From assembly GCA_963744575.1 (NCBI GenBank), contig CAVUUF010000018.1, forward strand, positions 1-51,567: DNA of 51,567 nucleotides. The letters run 5' to 3'. The DNA comes from Palsa-504 sp963744575 (GTDB lineage: Bacteria; Actinomycetota; Actinomycetes; Streptosporangiales; Streptosporangiaceae). Below, one piece after another: positions 7,880-17,054 of this stretch (position 1 is its first letter; each line of letters begins with the position of its first letter). The notes beneath the pieces are model-generated. The model had not been told where the DNA came from, made no database searches, and saw only the letters and a list, made by a program, of their open reading frames with translations. Made by a program: the position numbers and the translations under genes.

Positions 7880-9393
7880 GTGCCGGCCCTGCAGACATCG
7901 GGCCAGATCGCCGGATGGCTGCACTGGCGCGGGTTCCCGATCGCCTCGCCCGCGGCGCTGGGCCGCAACAGCCAGGCGTTCCGGGCGGCGGTGCGCCGGT
8001 ACGCCCAGGACAACGGCATCCCGTGGGTGACCTTCCGCAAGGGCGACCGGAAGCTGGAGGTGATGCGGCCGTATCTGGACGCGGCCGAACGGGCCGGGCG
8101 GTCGGAGGGGTGGCGATCGGGGAGGCCCGGGAGTTCCAGTGGGTCTTCGACGCGACGAAGAAACAAGGCCCGGGCGGGGGACCGTGGTTCCGGTTCTACC
8201 GCACCGAGCGGCTGGTGACCTGCTATTACTTCTACATCCACGACCGGCGGGCCGGGCCGGCCTTCATCAAGGTCTGCTGCTATGCGCCCTATCCGGTCAA
8301 GGTCTGGTGCAACGGTCATGAGATCGCCCGCCGCGCCGCGCTGGCCGAGGGCATCGCGGTGACGCCGCTGGCCAACGGGTTCGCCGCCACCTCCGACCCG
8401 GCCCGGCTGCAGGAGCTGTGCGACATGATCCAGGCCGGGACGCTGCGGGTGTTCTTCCAGACCTGGATGAGCCGCCTGCCGCTGCCGCTGACCGCCGCCG
8501 ACCGGGACCACGGCTGCTGGTGGCAGCTGGCCATGCGGCAGGTCGAGGTCTCCAGGACCCTGGTCTTCGATGACCCCCGCCGGGTCCGCACGGTCTTCGA
8601 GGAGCTGCTGGCCGGCAACATCAGCCTGGGCCGGCCCGAGCACATGGAGGTCATCTTCGGATCCAAGGTCACCCGCAGCACGCCGGGCACCTTCTCCACC
8701 CGGCTGCTCAACCGCGGCGATCAGGTCACGGTGAACCTCTCCTTTAAGCACTCGCGGATCAAGATCTACCTGAAGGAAGACCACGCGCTGAGAGTGGAGA
8801 CCGTCATTAACGACCCGGGGGACCTGGGCTGCAAGCGCGGCCTGGAGCACCTGGACGAGCTGGCGGCCAAAGCGCGTGCATGCAACGCCCGGCTGATGGA
8901 TGCTGTAATTGTCGGCCAGGGCAGCGGCATCCTCGCGAATCCAGTCATCGAGCGGATCGCGCACCCCACCACGGACGCGGCGGGGCGGAGGGTCCCGGCC
9001 ATGCGCTTCGCGGACCCCCGGGTGCAGGCCCTGGCCGGTTGCCTGGCCGTCTGGGACCACGCCGTCGCCGGCATCACCAATAAGAGCCTTCGTGCCTGGA
9101 TGACCGGACTGCGCGGCGTCCCCTATGCCATGAACCAGGCGTCTTACGACCTGGCCCGGCTACGCGGCAACGGCCTGATCGAACGGATCGGCCGCAGCAA
9201 CACCTACCGGCTGACCGCCGACGGCCTGACCTTCGCCCTGGTCTACAGCCGCGTCCACGACCAGGTGCTGTATCCCCTCACCGCGCATAACCAGCCGATC
9301 GCCGCCCCGGCACCGGTCCGCGCCGCCTGGCGGATCATCACCCGGCATATCGACAGCACCGTCGCCGCCACCCGCCTCGGGCGCGCGGCCTGA
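7880..9393 (+). pseudogene. Second unknown winged-helix-type protein, frameshifted
   Basis: Two frames together make one protein of about 500 aa. The first (GTG 7880) reads PALQTSGQIAGWLHWRGFPI through RPYLDAAERAGRS. Around 8100-8112 the sense passes to another frame, continuing GVAIGEAREFQWVFDATKKQ to the stop at 9393; loss of one base explains it. Later motifs include RFYRTERLVTCYYFYIHD, KVWCNGHEIA, a Trp-rich segment, and a C-terminal winged-helix-like region (YAMNQASYDLARLRGNGLIE, then RSNTYRLTADG). It resembles, from memory, a common unnamed family in actinomycetes and other soil bacteria, and shares layout with the 555-aa protein. No ATG or GTG precedes 7880 in frame before a stop at 7787, so the true N-terminus may also be damaged. 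Function unknown. Confidence 0.68.
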
Positions 9394-9484
9394 GCCCCTG
9401 CCCGCGCCTGGCCCACCGTCCCCACCGTGCCGCCAGACTCGGGTCAACCGTCAAAGTCTTCGCGCCTCAGAGCGCTAGTTCCTA

Positions 9485-11002
9485 CTATCTAGGCTTCCGT
9501 CCCTGCTCACATGACCCAGAGCCGCTGGCGAGGAACCAGGCCTGGTGAACTTGGCCCGGGCGGCGGCGGCCCGGTAAGGCCCCGCGCGCGCCTGCCCGGT
9601 GCCGCGACTGCGTTGCGGTCGGTGGTGTGGTCTGCCGGTGGCGCCCGGCGCCCATGGCGGTGCGAAATACCGCGGGGCCGGTCAACAGTGCCTCGAAGAA
9701 CGCTTCGGCCAGCAGCGCGATCGACATACCCAGCAGGCCGCCTGCCCTAGCGCCAACCACCGCGACGGCTATCATCAAGGCGAAGAATGCCGTCAAGACG
9801 ACGGCCGCGCGTGTTATCCGGCCGGTTGCCCGGCACACCGCGACGTACATCGTCCACGTGACATTCGGCACGTAACAGAGGGTCAGCAACATCATGGGCA
9901 CTGTCGCCGTGCGCGCGTAGTCGACCCCGTACACGCTGAGCACCCAATGGGCAGACAGGCAGAGGGCGACCATCACCGGCAGCCCGATCGAGTACGACAG
10001 CCGCAACGCGAAGCGCAGCTTCCGGGCGATCGCCTGAGGGTCGTTCGCCGCCACCGCGAACAAGGCAGTCGAAAGGTGCCCCGGAATGATTGACAAGAAG
10101 CCGGTCATCGCCGTGGCGACGTAGAAGGCGGCGTTCGCGGACGGTGACACTAGCACGGTGACCAGCAGCGGGAGGAGCGAAGGTGGCACTGCAACGGCGA
10201 TATTGAGCCAGTTGTGAGCCATCACGGTCCGGCCGAGGCCCCGGAGGACTCCCCACTCCGGGCGGGCCAGTATCCGCGTGCCGTGGAATCTCAGCCAGAT
10301 GGCGACTGGCACGAACGACAGCGCCATCCCGACTACCCAGGACAGCATGATGCCGAGACCGAATTGATCATGCAGTACCAGCGCGCCAGCGACCACGATC
10401 AGCAGCTTGACCAATCCGAACACCATGTTGCGCGCCAGTTGCAGCCCACCGCGCAGCACGCCGATCGTCGCCAGGTCGAATACCAGGGCTATCCCCGTCA
10501 CCGTTACCCCAGCCGCGAACAGCGCTGCGTGACCGGGCGTGCCGAGCATGTCCGCGAAGCGCTTGCTTATGTGCGGAGCCACGGCGGCGAACACAGCCCC
10601 GAGTGCGAGTGACCCTAGACCGCAGGCGAGCAGCGCAGCGACGGCAAGGCCAGCGCGAGCCTCCTGGTGCCGGGGAAGCTCGCTGATGAGCAACGTGCCG
10701 AGACCGAACATGCCGATCGTGCCGAGCAGTGTCATGGCCGATATCGAGGCCGACCCGTAACCGACGGCCTGCTGGCTGAACGACCGGGCCGCCACTGTCC
10801 AGTAGGCGAGCCCAAGCAGGGATGTCACGCCGGTCGTTGCGGCGAGGCTGCCAGCGTTAGCAAGCAGGTCCGAGTGTCGCCGCCATGCGCCTATGACGGC
10901 TGTCCGCGGGGAGCGCGGCGGCGCTGCTGCCCGGTGGTCCCGTTCGGGCGCGTGGGTACTGACCCCGACGACCCGCCGGTTTATCACCTGCCCGCTGCCC
11001 AT
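9485..11002 (-). CDS. Wzx-like polysaccharide flippase (MOP superfamily)
   Basis: A polytopic membrane protein of about 505 aa with roughly 12-14 hydrophobic segments between residues 40 and 440 (for example ATTGVTSLLGLAYWTVAARS and GTIGMFGLGTLLISELPRH), followed by a basic, disordered C-terminal tail of about 60 residues. The pattern fits lipid-linked oligosaccharide flippases of the MATE/PST type, which move undecaprenyl-linked glycans across the membrane. Start choice: ATG 11002 (MGSGQVINRR); the frame also extends to GTG 11065, and no strong ribosome-binding site decides. It is the last gene of the acyltransferase/carrier-protein run and probably exports the product that run modifies. Confidence 0.8.
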   Translation of the reverse strand: MGSGQVINRRVVGVSTHAPERDHRAAAPPRSPRTAVIGAWRRHSDLLANAGSLAATTGVTSLLGLAYWTVAARSFSQQAVGYGSASISAMTLLGTIGMFGLGTLLISELPRHQEARAGLAVAALLACGLGSLALGAVFAAVAPHISKRFADMLGTPGHAALFAAGVTVTGIALVFDLATIGVLRGGLQLARNMVFGLVKLLIVVAGALVLHDQFGLGIMLSWVVGMALSFVPVAIWLRFHGTRILARPEWGVLRGLGRTVMAHNWLNIAVAVPPSLLPLLVTVLVSPSANAAFYVATAMTGFLSIIPGHLSTALFAVAANDPQAIARKLRFALRLSYSIGLPVMVALCLSAHWVLSVYGVDYARTATVPMMLLTLCYVPNVTWTMYVAVCRATGRITRAAVVLTAFFALMIAVAVVGARAGGLLGMSIALLAEAFFEALLTGPAVFRTAMGAGRHRQTTPPTATQSRHRAGARGALPGRRRPGQVHQAWFLASGSGSCEQGRKPR

Positions 11003-11270
11003 CGGAGTGAGGATAATCGGAGATTGACGTGACGCGATCCGGCCAGCACGCCTGACCCGATGCACACGCTTCGATCGTTGTCTGCCTCAGCCCTGTCCGT
11101 CGAGCGCGTGAGCGACTCCGATGCGGAGCGCGGCACCGGACTGGTGATCCGCCTATCTTCCCTAGAACCCATAACCCCCTCATTGCATTGGTACCGATGA
11201 GCCACGGTCTCCGGGTGGCGGAACGGGCCGCAGCCGACCGCCGGGCGCAGGGCTCCAGCGTGTTCGGGAA
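11003..11270. other. Gap between flippase and acyltransferase genes
   Basis: About 270 bases with no supported gene. An in-frame extension of the flippase covers the lower 60 bases. No clear promoter or terminator was seen. Confidence 0.4.
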
Positions 11271-12305
11271 TTATCCGTTTTGCCCGGCATGTGAATATAG
11301 GAACCTATCTTCTGTGGAAGGACCGAGCCCCGCGGCTGGTGACCTGTCCCGCTGCGCCCCGATTAGCCCGAGGCCGACAAGAGAGCCCGTTGTCGCCCAG
11401 AACTCCCAGTGGGCCGGGTTCCTCCGGATAGCGGTGCTCACCTCGGCGGCGCAGCGCTTGAATGCCGTCGCTGTTTCTCCTTCCACTGGCACTGGCGCGG
11501 AGATCTCCAGCACCTGGTGGCGGTAGTCGGCGGCGCGGTACACGAAACCCATGAGCAGCGGCGCGCCCGTCACCTGGGCGAGGGCCACTGCCCCTGGCAG
11601 CAGCCTGGCCCGGCGGCCGAGGAAGGGAACCTCGACGGCGCGGGCCCGGTCGCTGTCCAGCGGCCGCGCGTCGATCGCGATCGTCACCACCTCATTGGCG
11701 CGGAGCGCGGCAGCTGCCAGCACCCCGACCTCGGGCCGACCAGGCCATGGCTCGATGTTCGGCCGCTGCCGGTGGCGCCGCAGGGGCCTGGAGTAGAGCT
11801 CCCAGAGCCGCCGCTCGACGGATGAGATGCTGGCTTCGTACTTGTACCACCAGCGTCCAATGCTGGTGACCGGGAAGCCGCTGGCGTGCAGCACCGAGAA
11901 GCCGCTGGGGTGCGAGCCGAAGTGGCCGGTGCAAAGGATGGCTCCCTTGCCCGCGGCCAGGGCGGCCTCCAGGTGTTCCCGCCCACGGATCTCGACCAGC
12001 CGCCGCAGCGGCCGCGCCCCGTGCCGCAGCCGCTTCACGTCGACCGCCTCGCAGGAGGCGAGCCGGAACCATTCCCGGGTTACCTGCTGCGCCGCCGCCG
12101 GGCTGAGCTCGTCCCCGAGCACCAGCCGCAGGTTGCGAGCTATCTCGGTGCGCTGCCCGGCCCGGCACCGGAAAAGCAAGTCGCCGCGCCAGCATGCGAT
12201 GCGATAGCCGAGGACGGCCGGCAGGCGGCCCAGGACCGGCGCGGCTGCTGAGTAGGCCGCGCGTTCTACGATGCGCAGCAGCCTCCTCGTTCGGTTGTCA
12301 CCCAT
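11271..12305 (-). CDS. Lysophospholipid-acyltransferase-like protein (LpxL/HtrB type)
   Basis: A 344-aa protein starting at ATG 12305, overlapping the carrier-protein stop by 8 bp. The central region has the layout of the LpxL/PlsC acyltransferase superfamily: a His-containing block (AILCTGHFGSHPSGF, residues about 146-160), an Arg-containing WWYKYEASI segment, IAIDARPLDSD and VPFLGRRARLLPGAVALAQ (substrate block), and a C-terminal HWEFW. The usual HX4(D/E) pair is not intact: the residue four after the first His gap is Pro, though a second His is close. Such enzymes move an acyl group from ACP or CoA to a glycolipid. Its neighbour is a dedicated carrier protein, so it may transfer the unusual acyl or aminoacyl group made by this cluster. 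Confidence 0.75.
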   Translation of the reverse strand: MGDNRTRRLLRIVERAAYSAAAPVLGRLPAVLGYRIACWRGDLLFRCRAGQRTEIARNLRLVLGDELSPAAAQQVTREWFRLASCEAVDVKRLRHGARPLRRLVEIRGREHLEAALAAGKGAILCTGHFGSHPSGFSVLHASGFPVTSIGRWWYKYEASISSVERRLWELYSRPLRRHRQRPNIEPWPGRPEVGVLAAAALRANEVVTIAIDARPLDSDRARAVEVPFLGRRARLLPGAVALAQVTGAPLLMGFVYRAADYRHQVLEISAPVPVEGETATAFKRCAAEVSTAIRRNPAHWEFWATTGSLVGLGLIGAQRDRSPAAGLGPSTEDRFLYSHAGQNG

Positions 12306-12561
12306 GCGCGGCCTGCTGCTTTTCGGGCTCCCGGGCGCGGAGGTAGGCGCAGATCGTGTTGATGCTGGCGAAATTCTCCGGGAGCAGGTCCGCTTCCCCC
12401 ATCGTGATCCCGAACCGCTCCTCCAGGAAGACCACCAGCCTGAGGAGGCTCAGCGAATCGAGAATGCCGCTGTCCAGAAGTGATGTCTCGTCCGCCAGCG
12501 GCAGCAGCGCCGGGTCCCGGACGAATTCGCGGCTGATATAGTCCTTGATGACCGTCTCCAC
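12298..12561 (-). CDS. Stand-alone acyl/peptidyl carrier protein
   Basis: An 87-aa acidic four-helix carrier protein from GTG 12561. The phosphopantetheine site is DSGILDSLSL with Ser at residue 36; FLEERFGITM and FASINTICAYL match carrier-protein helices II-IV. It starts 24 bp after the adenylation gene stop and its own stop overlaps the acyltransferase start. The position suggests it carries the acyl group activated by the adenylation enzyme, is acted on by the neighbouring dehydrogenase, and hands the product to the acyltransferase, as PltL does with PltF and PltE. Confidence 0.9.
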   Translation of the reverse strand: METVIKDYISREFVRDPALLPLADETSLLDSGILDSLSLLRLVVFLEERFGITMGEADLLPENFASINTICAYLRAREPEKQQAAHG

Positions 12562-12585
12562 TCGAGCACGTTCCTTCCGTGTCTG

Positions 12586-14230
12586 CTATCGGTTGTCCGG
12601 TCGGCCGTCTCTGGCCGGTTCCAGCTCGGGCTGCTGCTCCCCGCCGAGGCCGGCCCGGTCGACCTTGCCGGTCGAGGTTCTCGGCAGCGTCTCGCGGAAC
12701 TCGACCAGGTTCTGGCACCATGTAGTCCGGCAGCCACTGCCGGCAGTGATCCAGCACGTCCTCGCGGGTGAGGTCGCCCGCGCCGTCCGCGGTGACAACC
12801 GCCCGGAGGCGGCTGCCGAGCAGCTCATCGGGCACCGGCAGCACTGCTGCCTCCCGGATGGCCGGGTGCCGGTACAGCGCGGCTTCCACCTCTCCCAGTT
12901 CCACCCGGTAGCCGCGAATCTTCACCATACTGTCCCGGCGGCCGAGATAGGCGTAGTTTCCTGCAGGATCCAAGGTCACCAGGTCACCGGTCCGGTACAC
13001 CAGCTCGTCGGACTCTACCCGGAACGGGTTCCGGACCAGCGCCTCGCTGGTCTTGGCCGACTGTCCCCAGTACCCGCGCATCAGCGAGGGACCCCGCACG
13101 TACAGCTCGCCCTCCTCACCGGGCCGGGACACCCGGCCGCCTTCGCTGGTGACCGCGAACACCTCGGTGTTGGCGCAGGCCTTCCCGATCGGGGCCGGCC
13201 GGGCGCCAGCCCCGCCGGCGGGCACCTCGAACGCCGTGACCACGTTGGTCTCGGTCGGCCCGTACCAGTTGAGGTAGCGGGGGTGCGGCAATTCGGCCAT
13301 CAGCCGGGCGAGATGCTTGGGGGGGAACACCTCCCCGGCGAAGATCACCGTCCGCAGACCCGACAGGTCGAACTGCCGCAGGCTGCCGTAGCAGGCCAGC
13401 AGCGTGAGGACCGAGGGCACCGAGTACCAGACCGAGATCCGCTCGGCTTCCAGCCACTTCGCGATCGATACCGGGAAGGTGGCTGCTCCTTCCGGGAGCA
13501 CCGTCAGGCATGCGGCGGCCTGGCAGGTGGCGAAGATGTCGAAGACCGACAGGTCGAAGTGCAGCGGCGCGGGGCTGCAGACCCGGTCCTGCTCGCTGAG
13601 CCCGGCAGCGGCTGCCGCCCAGTCGACAAACGTGAGCGAGTTGCGGTGGGAGATCATCACCCCCTTCGGGGTGCCAGTCGATCCCGACGTGTACAAGATG
13701 TACGCCAGGTCGGTCTCGATCGCCCGTTCCTCCGCCAGTGGCTCTCCTGATTCCCCAGCCACCGCGGTCCACGGCACAACGGGCGCGCCCTGGGTCGGGG
13801 TAACGACCGCCTTCTCATGCCCCGGGCGGCCGGGAACGCTCGCCACCACCACACCGGGCGGCCGGGGAACCGCGCCGGCCACGGTGGCTGCCTGGGACAT
13901 CCTTGCCGCGTCCGCCACGATCACGGCGGCGCCACTGTCCCGCACGATGTGGCCGAGCCGCCCGGCGGGTGCCTTCGGGTCGAGCGGCACGTAGCAGGCC
14001 CCGGCCTTCAACGCCCCGTATATCCCGATGACGGCGGCGGCCGACTTGGGGGCGAGGATCCCGACCCGGTCGCCGGGCGCCACGCCCAGGCGCAGCAGCG
14101 CCCGGGCCACCTTGTTACTCAGCTGGTCCAGCTCCCGGTAGGTGAGCAGGCAGTCCCCGGACGCTACCGCCGGCCGCTGCGGCTGCCGCGCCGCAGCCTC
14201 GGTCAGCAGCCGCTGCAGTAGATACGCCAT
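12586..14230 (-). pseudogene. Amino-acid adenylation enzyme with one frameshift near its end
   Basis: A stand-alone adenylation (A) domain of about 548 aa activating a carboxylic or amino acid as AMP ester and loading it on the adjacent carrier. Core motifs are present: YTSGSTGTPKGVMISH (A3), HFDLSVFDIF (A4 with the Asp that holds an alpha-amino group), NWYGPTETNV (A5), YRTGD (A7), MVKIRGYRVELGEVE (A8). Near 12712 the frame breaks after LPDYMVP; one extra base (GTGCCAGAACC for GTGCCNAACC) separates it from NLVEFRETLPRTSTGKVDRA, the A10 motif with the catalytic Lys, which ends in a stop at 12586. The original frame runs on as nonsense through the carrier gene to 12266. Either the gene is recently inactivated or this is a one-base sequencing error. 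It resembles PltF-type prolyl enzymes; a specificity code read by eye is not reliable enough to name the substrate. Confidence 0.82.
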
Positions 14231-14281
14231 CGCGCTTCCTTCCTGGCTCCCCGCGGGTGATGCCTCCCCTGCCCGGGTGGC

Positions 14282-15427
14282 TCAGAGCCCGAGCATCCGG
14301 GCTAGTACCACCCGCTGGATCTCCGAGGTGCCCGAGTAGATGGTGCTGGCGACCGCATCCCGGAGGTCCCGCTCGATCCCGGCTTCCTTCATGTAGCCGT
14401 AGGCCCCGTGGACCTGGATCGCGTCCTGGCTGGAGTGCACCCATGCCTCGCTGGTGAACAGCTTCGCGGCGGCCGCCTCCGCCGGGGCGGACCTGCCCTG
14501 CTGCTTCAGCCACGCCACCCGGTAGATCAGCGACCTCGCCGCCTCCAGCCGCACGTACATGTCGGCCAGCTTGCCGGACACACCCTGGAACTTCCCGATG
14601 GGCTGGCCGAACTGCTCACGTGACCGCGCATACTCCGCACACGCCTCGAGCTGCCGCCGCATCGCGCCCACCACGCTGGCGAAAAGGCAGCTCCGTTCCC
14701 ATTCCATGGACGAGTTGAAGATCGCCATCCCCGCCCCCTCGGGCCCCAGCCGACTCTCCGCGGGAACCAGGCAGTCCTGGAGCGTCACCTCGCCCATCGG
14801 CGAGGTCCGCAGGCCCATCTTCTCGAAGCTGCCGCTCACTGCGAGCCCCGGCGTCCCCGCGTCGACGAGAAAGGCGGAGAGCCCGGCCAGTCCGGGCCGT
14901 CCCGGGTCCACAGCGTAGACCAGCAGCACGTCAGCGACCGGGGCGTTGGTGATGTACTGCTTGGTCCCCTTGAGGAGGTAGTGGTCACCGCGCCGCTCGG
15001 CGCGGGTGTGCATGTGCATCGCGTCGGAACCGGAGCCAGGCTCGGTCATCGCGTGCGCGCCGATAAGGTCCCCCGACACCATCCCGGGCAGGTACGCCCG
15101 CTGCTGCGCCGGGGTACCGAAGATCATCAGCGGCAGCTCGACGCTCCATATCTGCGCGTTGAGCGAGAACAGAAGCCCGTTATCCTGGCATCCGTATCCT
15201 AGGGCCTCCATGACCAGGGCCGTCGTAACGATATCGCTGCCCGCGCCGCCCAGCTCGGCGGGGATCGGCAGGCCCTGCACCCCGAACTTGGCACATGCCT
15301 GCCACGCCTCCCGCGGGAACTCCCCAGCATCCTCGCGCTTCACCAGGTCCCGGTTTAGCTCCCGCCGGGCGAAGGCGGCCGCCGCCTCCGTCAGCTCGCG
15401 CTGCTCGGCGCTCAGTGAGAAATCCAC
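14282..15427 (-). CDS. Acyl-CoA-dehydrogenase-like flavoenzyme (PltE-like)
   Basis: A 381-aa protein from GTG 15427 with AAGGG upstream. It has the full acyl-CoA dehydrogenase fold: an N-terminal helical part (MDFSLSAEQRELTEAAAAFA), a flavin-binding middle (AHAMTEPGSGSDAMHMHTRA, YLLKGTKQYITNA) and a C-terminal helical part (SREQFGQPIGKFQGV, IQVHGAYGYMKE, YSGTSEIQRVVLARMLGL). SSMEWERSCLFAS and NAPVADVLLVYA recall PltE/RedW/CloN3 enzymes, which oxidise prolyl-S-carrier to pyrrolyl-S-carrier. It is followed by the adenylation enzyme and carrier protein in the order expected for that trio. An ordinary acyl-CoA dehydrogenase is the alternative; the operon makes a carrier-bound substrate more likely. 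Confidence 0.85.
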   Translation of the reverse strand: MDFSLSAEQRELTEAAAAFARRELNRDLVKREDAGEFPREAWQACAKFGVQGLPIPAELGGAGSDIVTTALVMEALGYGCQDNGLLFSLNAQIWSVELPLMIFGTPAQQRAYLPGMVSGDLIGAHAMTEPGSGSDAMHMHTRAERRGDHYLLKGTKQYITNAPVADVLLVYAVDPGRPGLAGLSAFLVDAGTPGLAVSGSFEKMGLRTSPMGEVTLQDCLVPAESRLGPEGAGMAIFNSSMEWERSCLFASVVGAMRRQLEACAEYARSREQFGQPIGKFQGVSGKLADMYVRLEAARSLIYRVAWLKQQGRSAPAEAAAAKLFTSEAWVHSSQDAIQVHGAYGYMKEAGIERDLRDAVASTIYSGTSEIQRVVLARMLGL

Positions 15428-15699
15428 GCCGTACCCTTCACTTCCTCAGCAATCATTCACTTCCTCCTCAGGTACCGGCTGTACCACAGAAGACGCGGAG
15501 ATGCCATGAGGGGTTTACTGCCCGACCAGGCTGGGTCCCGGCCAGAGCCTCCGAGTTTGAAGTGGGGGCCGGCGCAACCCTCAGGTAATTCTCGAACGCT
15601 TACCCGAGAAAGCTCATGACCGTCCGCCAGGCCAGGGACGGGCGCGCCTGCTGCTGTACTAGGATCGGGGGTTCCACCAGTTCTCCCTCCGTCGCGCGC
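15428..15699. other. Gap between dehydrogenase and LicD-like genes
   Basis: About 270 bases. Downstream of the LicD-like stop, the minus strand can be read as a short tail ending QQQARPSLAWRTVMSFLG, possibly a remnant of another gene, but it has no start and I cannot assign it. GAGGAAGTGA occurs twice just upstream of the dehydrogenase start. Confidence 0.35.
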
Positions 15700-16455
15700 T
15701 TATCCTTGCCACGTCTTGCTAGCGGTCCGATTGCTGAGACCGCCGACTTTACCGCTGGGGTTCGCGGCAATAGACTGCAGGTCTGCGATGCCGCCCTCCC
15801 AATCATACTCGAAGCCATGCGAAGGGCGACGTACTTCGATATCTGGCCCGTTCATGTAGTCCCAGGATGGATCAGGGATCTCCCAAGCGCCGTACATCGA
15901 CCGCAGCTCAAGTTCATGGTCCTCGTGCTTGAGCCAGGTCCGGCCGAGGAACGAGAAGGGAACCGTGGCCTGCTCCGGCAGATAAGCTTCTAGTTCAATC
16001 GGCCCGGCCTGCTCGAGGCCATACATGAAGTAACGAAGACGACCCGATTCCGGGAACATACGGAAGAACTCAAAACGGGCACCACGGCGCATGACGGTAA
16101 TCTCCGTTACATATCCGTCATTATTGACGAAGTACCGATCGCATTTGAAACCGGCCTCAACAATGGCGGGCATGGCGCTAATCAAACGCTGGAAATCGTC
16201 GTCGGCCACCGCGAAATCCGCGTCCAAGCTGTCATGGGAAAGGATTGCCCCGTCCCGGGCCCAGCCCAGCAGCAGCCCTGCCCACACCCAGTAATGACCG
16301 CGGAGCTCGGTGGACTCCAGAGCATCGTGAAGGTCCCGCAGGTCAGACGCGAAGAGCTCGGTCAGCCGAGACCGCAGCGCCGGGATGCGCCGCGCGTGAA
16401 CGGCCATACGTTCCGCGGCAAACCGCCGCATCCGGAATACTGCGCTGCTCATCAC
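15700..16455 (-). CDS. LicD/fukutin-like phosphotransferase
   Basis: A protein of about 250 aa. The segment HYWVWAGLLLGWARDGAILS followed by HDSLDADFAVADDDF matches the LicD-family nucleotidyltransferase fold, where an Asp-x-Asp pair after a Gly-rich 'LLG..R.G' motif binds the metal-nucleotide. LicD proteins transfer phosphocholine or similar phospho-groups from CDP-activated donors to cell-surface glycans. The same region encodes a LicC-like cytidylyltransferase domain fused to a PLP enzyme (18732-20555), a likely donor-making partner. The start is GTG 16455 or ATG 16452; no strong ribosome-binding site is visible. The substrate is inferred. Confidence 0.72.
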   Translation of the reverse strand: MMSSAVFRMRRFAAERMAVHARRIPALRSRLTELFASDLRDLHDALESTELRGHYWVWAGLLLGWARDGAILSHDSLDADFAVADDDFQRLISAMPAIVEAGFKCDRYFVNNDGYVTEITVMRRGARFEFFRMFPESGRLRYFMYGLEQAGPIELEAYLPEQATVPFSFLGRTWLKHEDHELELRSMYGAWEIPDPSWDYMNGPDIEVRRPSHGFEYDWEGGIADLQSIAANPSGKVGGLSNRTASKTWQG

Positions 16456-16646
16456 GATGCCAAGACCGCGAACTCGGGCAGCTCCGGGCGAAACGGCGCA
16501 CTCCCGCAGCTAGCCATGGAGACACCTTCGATCCGAACTGGCAGGGCACCCTGGGAGATGGAGAATGGCGCCATATCGTCCTCTCGTAGCGTTGACAGCG
16601 GCCCGGGGCAAGCCCAAACGACCGATCACCCGCATTCCTGCGGCGC

Positions 16647-17054
16647 TTAGTACCATGCGTGAATCCACAGCATGACCGTGGTGAGAAGGACCAGCACGGC
16701 CAGGCTGAGCACCAACGACATAGCCGGTTCGGACCATCGTCCCATTCGTGACCAGTTGCTGACGATAGCCCGCCCGGACACGAAGAACGCGAAGGCTAGA
16801 GCCAGCAGAACCCGAGGTGGCCCGTACCTCGGTAGCTTCCTGGCGGCAGCCTGGACGATCCGTTCCTCCTCGGCGTCCACTCCCACCACCTCGGCTGCGC
16901 CCTGCCGCAATAGTTCGGCTGCATAGCCCCCATCTGCGCACCCCAGGTCGAGCCAGCGGCCTCGGACCAGTTCAGCAATGCGGCCCACACGGTATGAGAC
17001 ATTAAGGGGCATGGCTGTGGAGTTGCCCGGCTCCGGTCGCATAAGGCTGGTCAT
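16647..17054 (-). pseudogene. Methyltransferase N-terminus joined to a hydrophobic tail
   Basis: A 135-aa frame. Residues about 30-70 are motif I of a class I SAM methyltransferase (RWLDLGCADGGYAAELL, then VVGVDAEEERI). After ARKLPRYGPP the rest of a methyltransferase is missing and the sequence turns into two hydrophobic stretches (VLLALAFAFFVSG and VLSLAVLVLLTTVMLW) ending in IHAWY. No methyltransferase of this size would be complete. The tail looks like the end of an unrelated membrane protein, perhaps a glycosyltransferase C-terminus. Best read as a chimera of two gene fragments made by deletion. Confidence 0.5.

Noticed and set aside
15600..15700. Possible insertion-sequence end downstream of the LicD-like gene
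   Set aside because: No inverted repeats, target duplication or transposase sequence could be shown.
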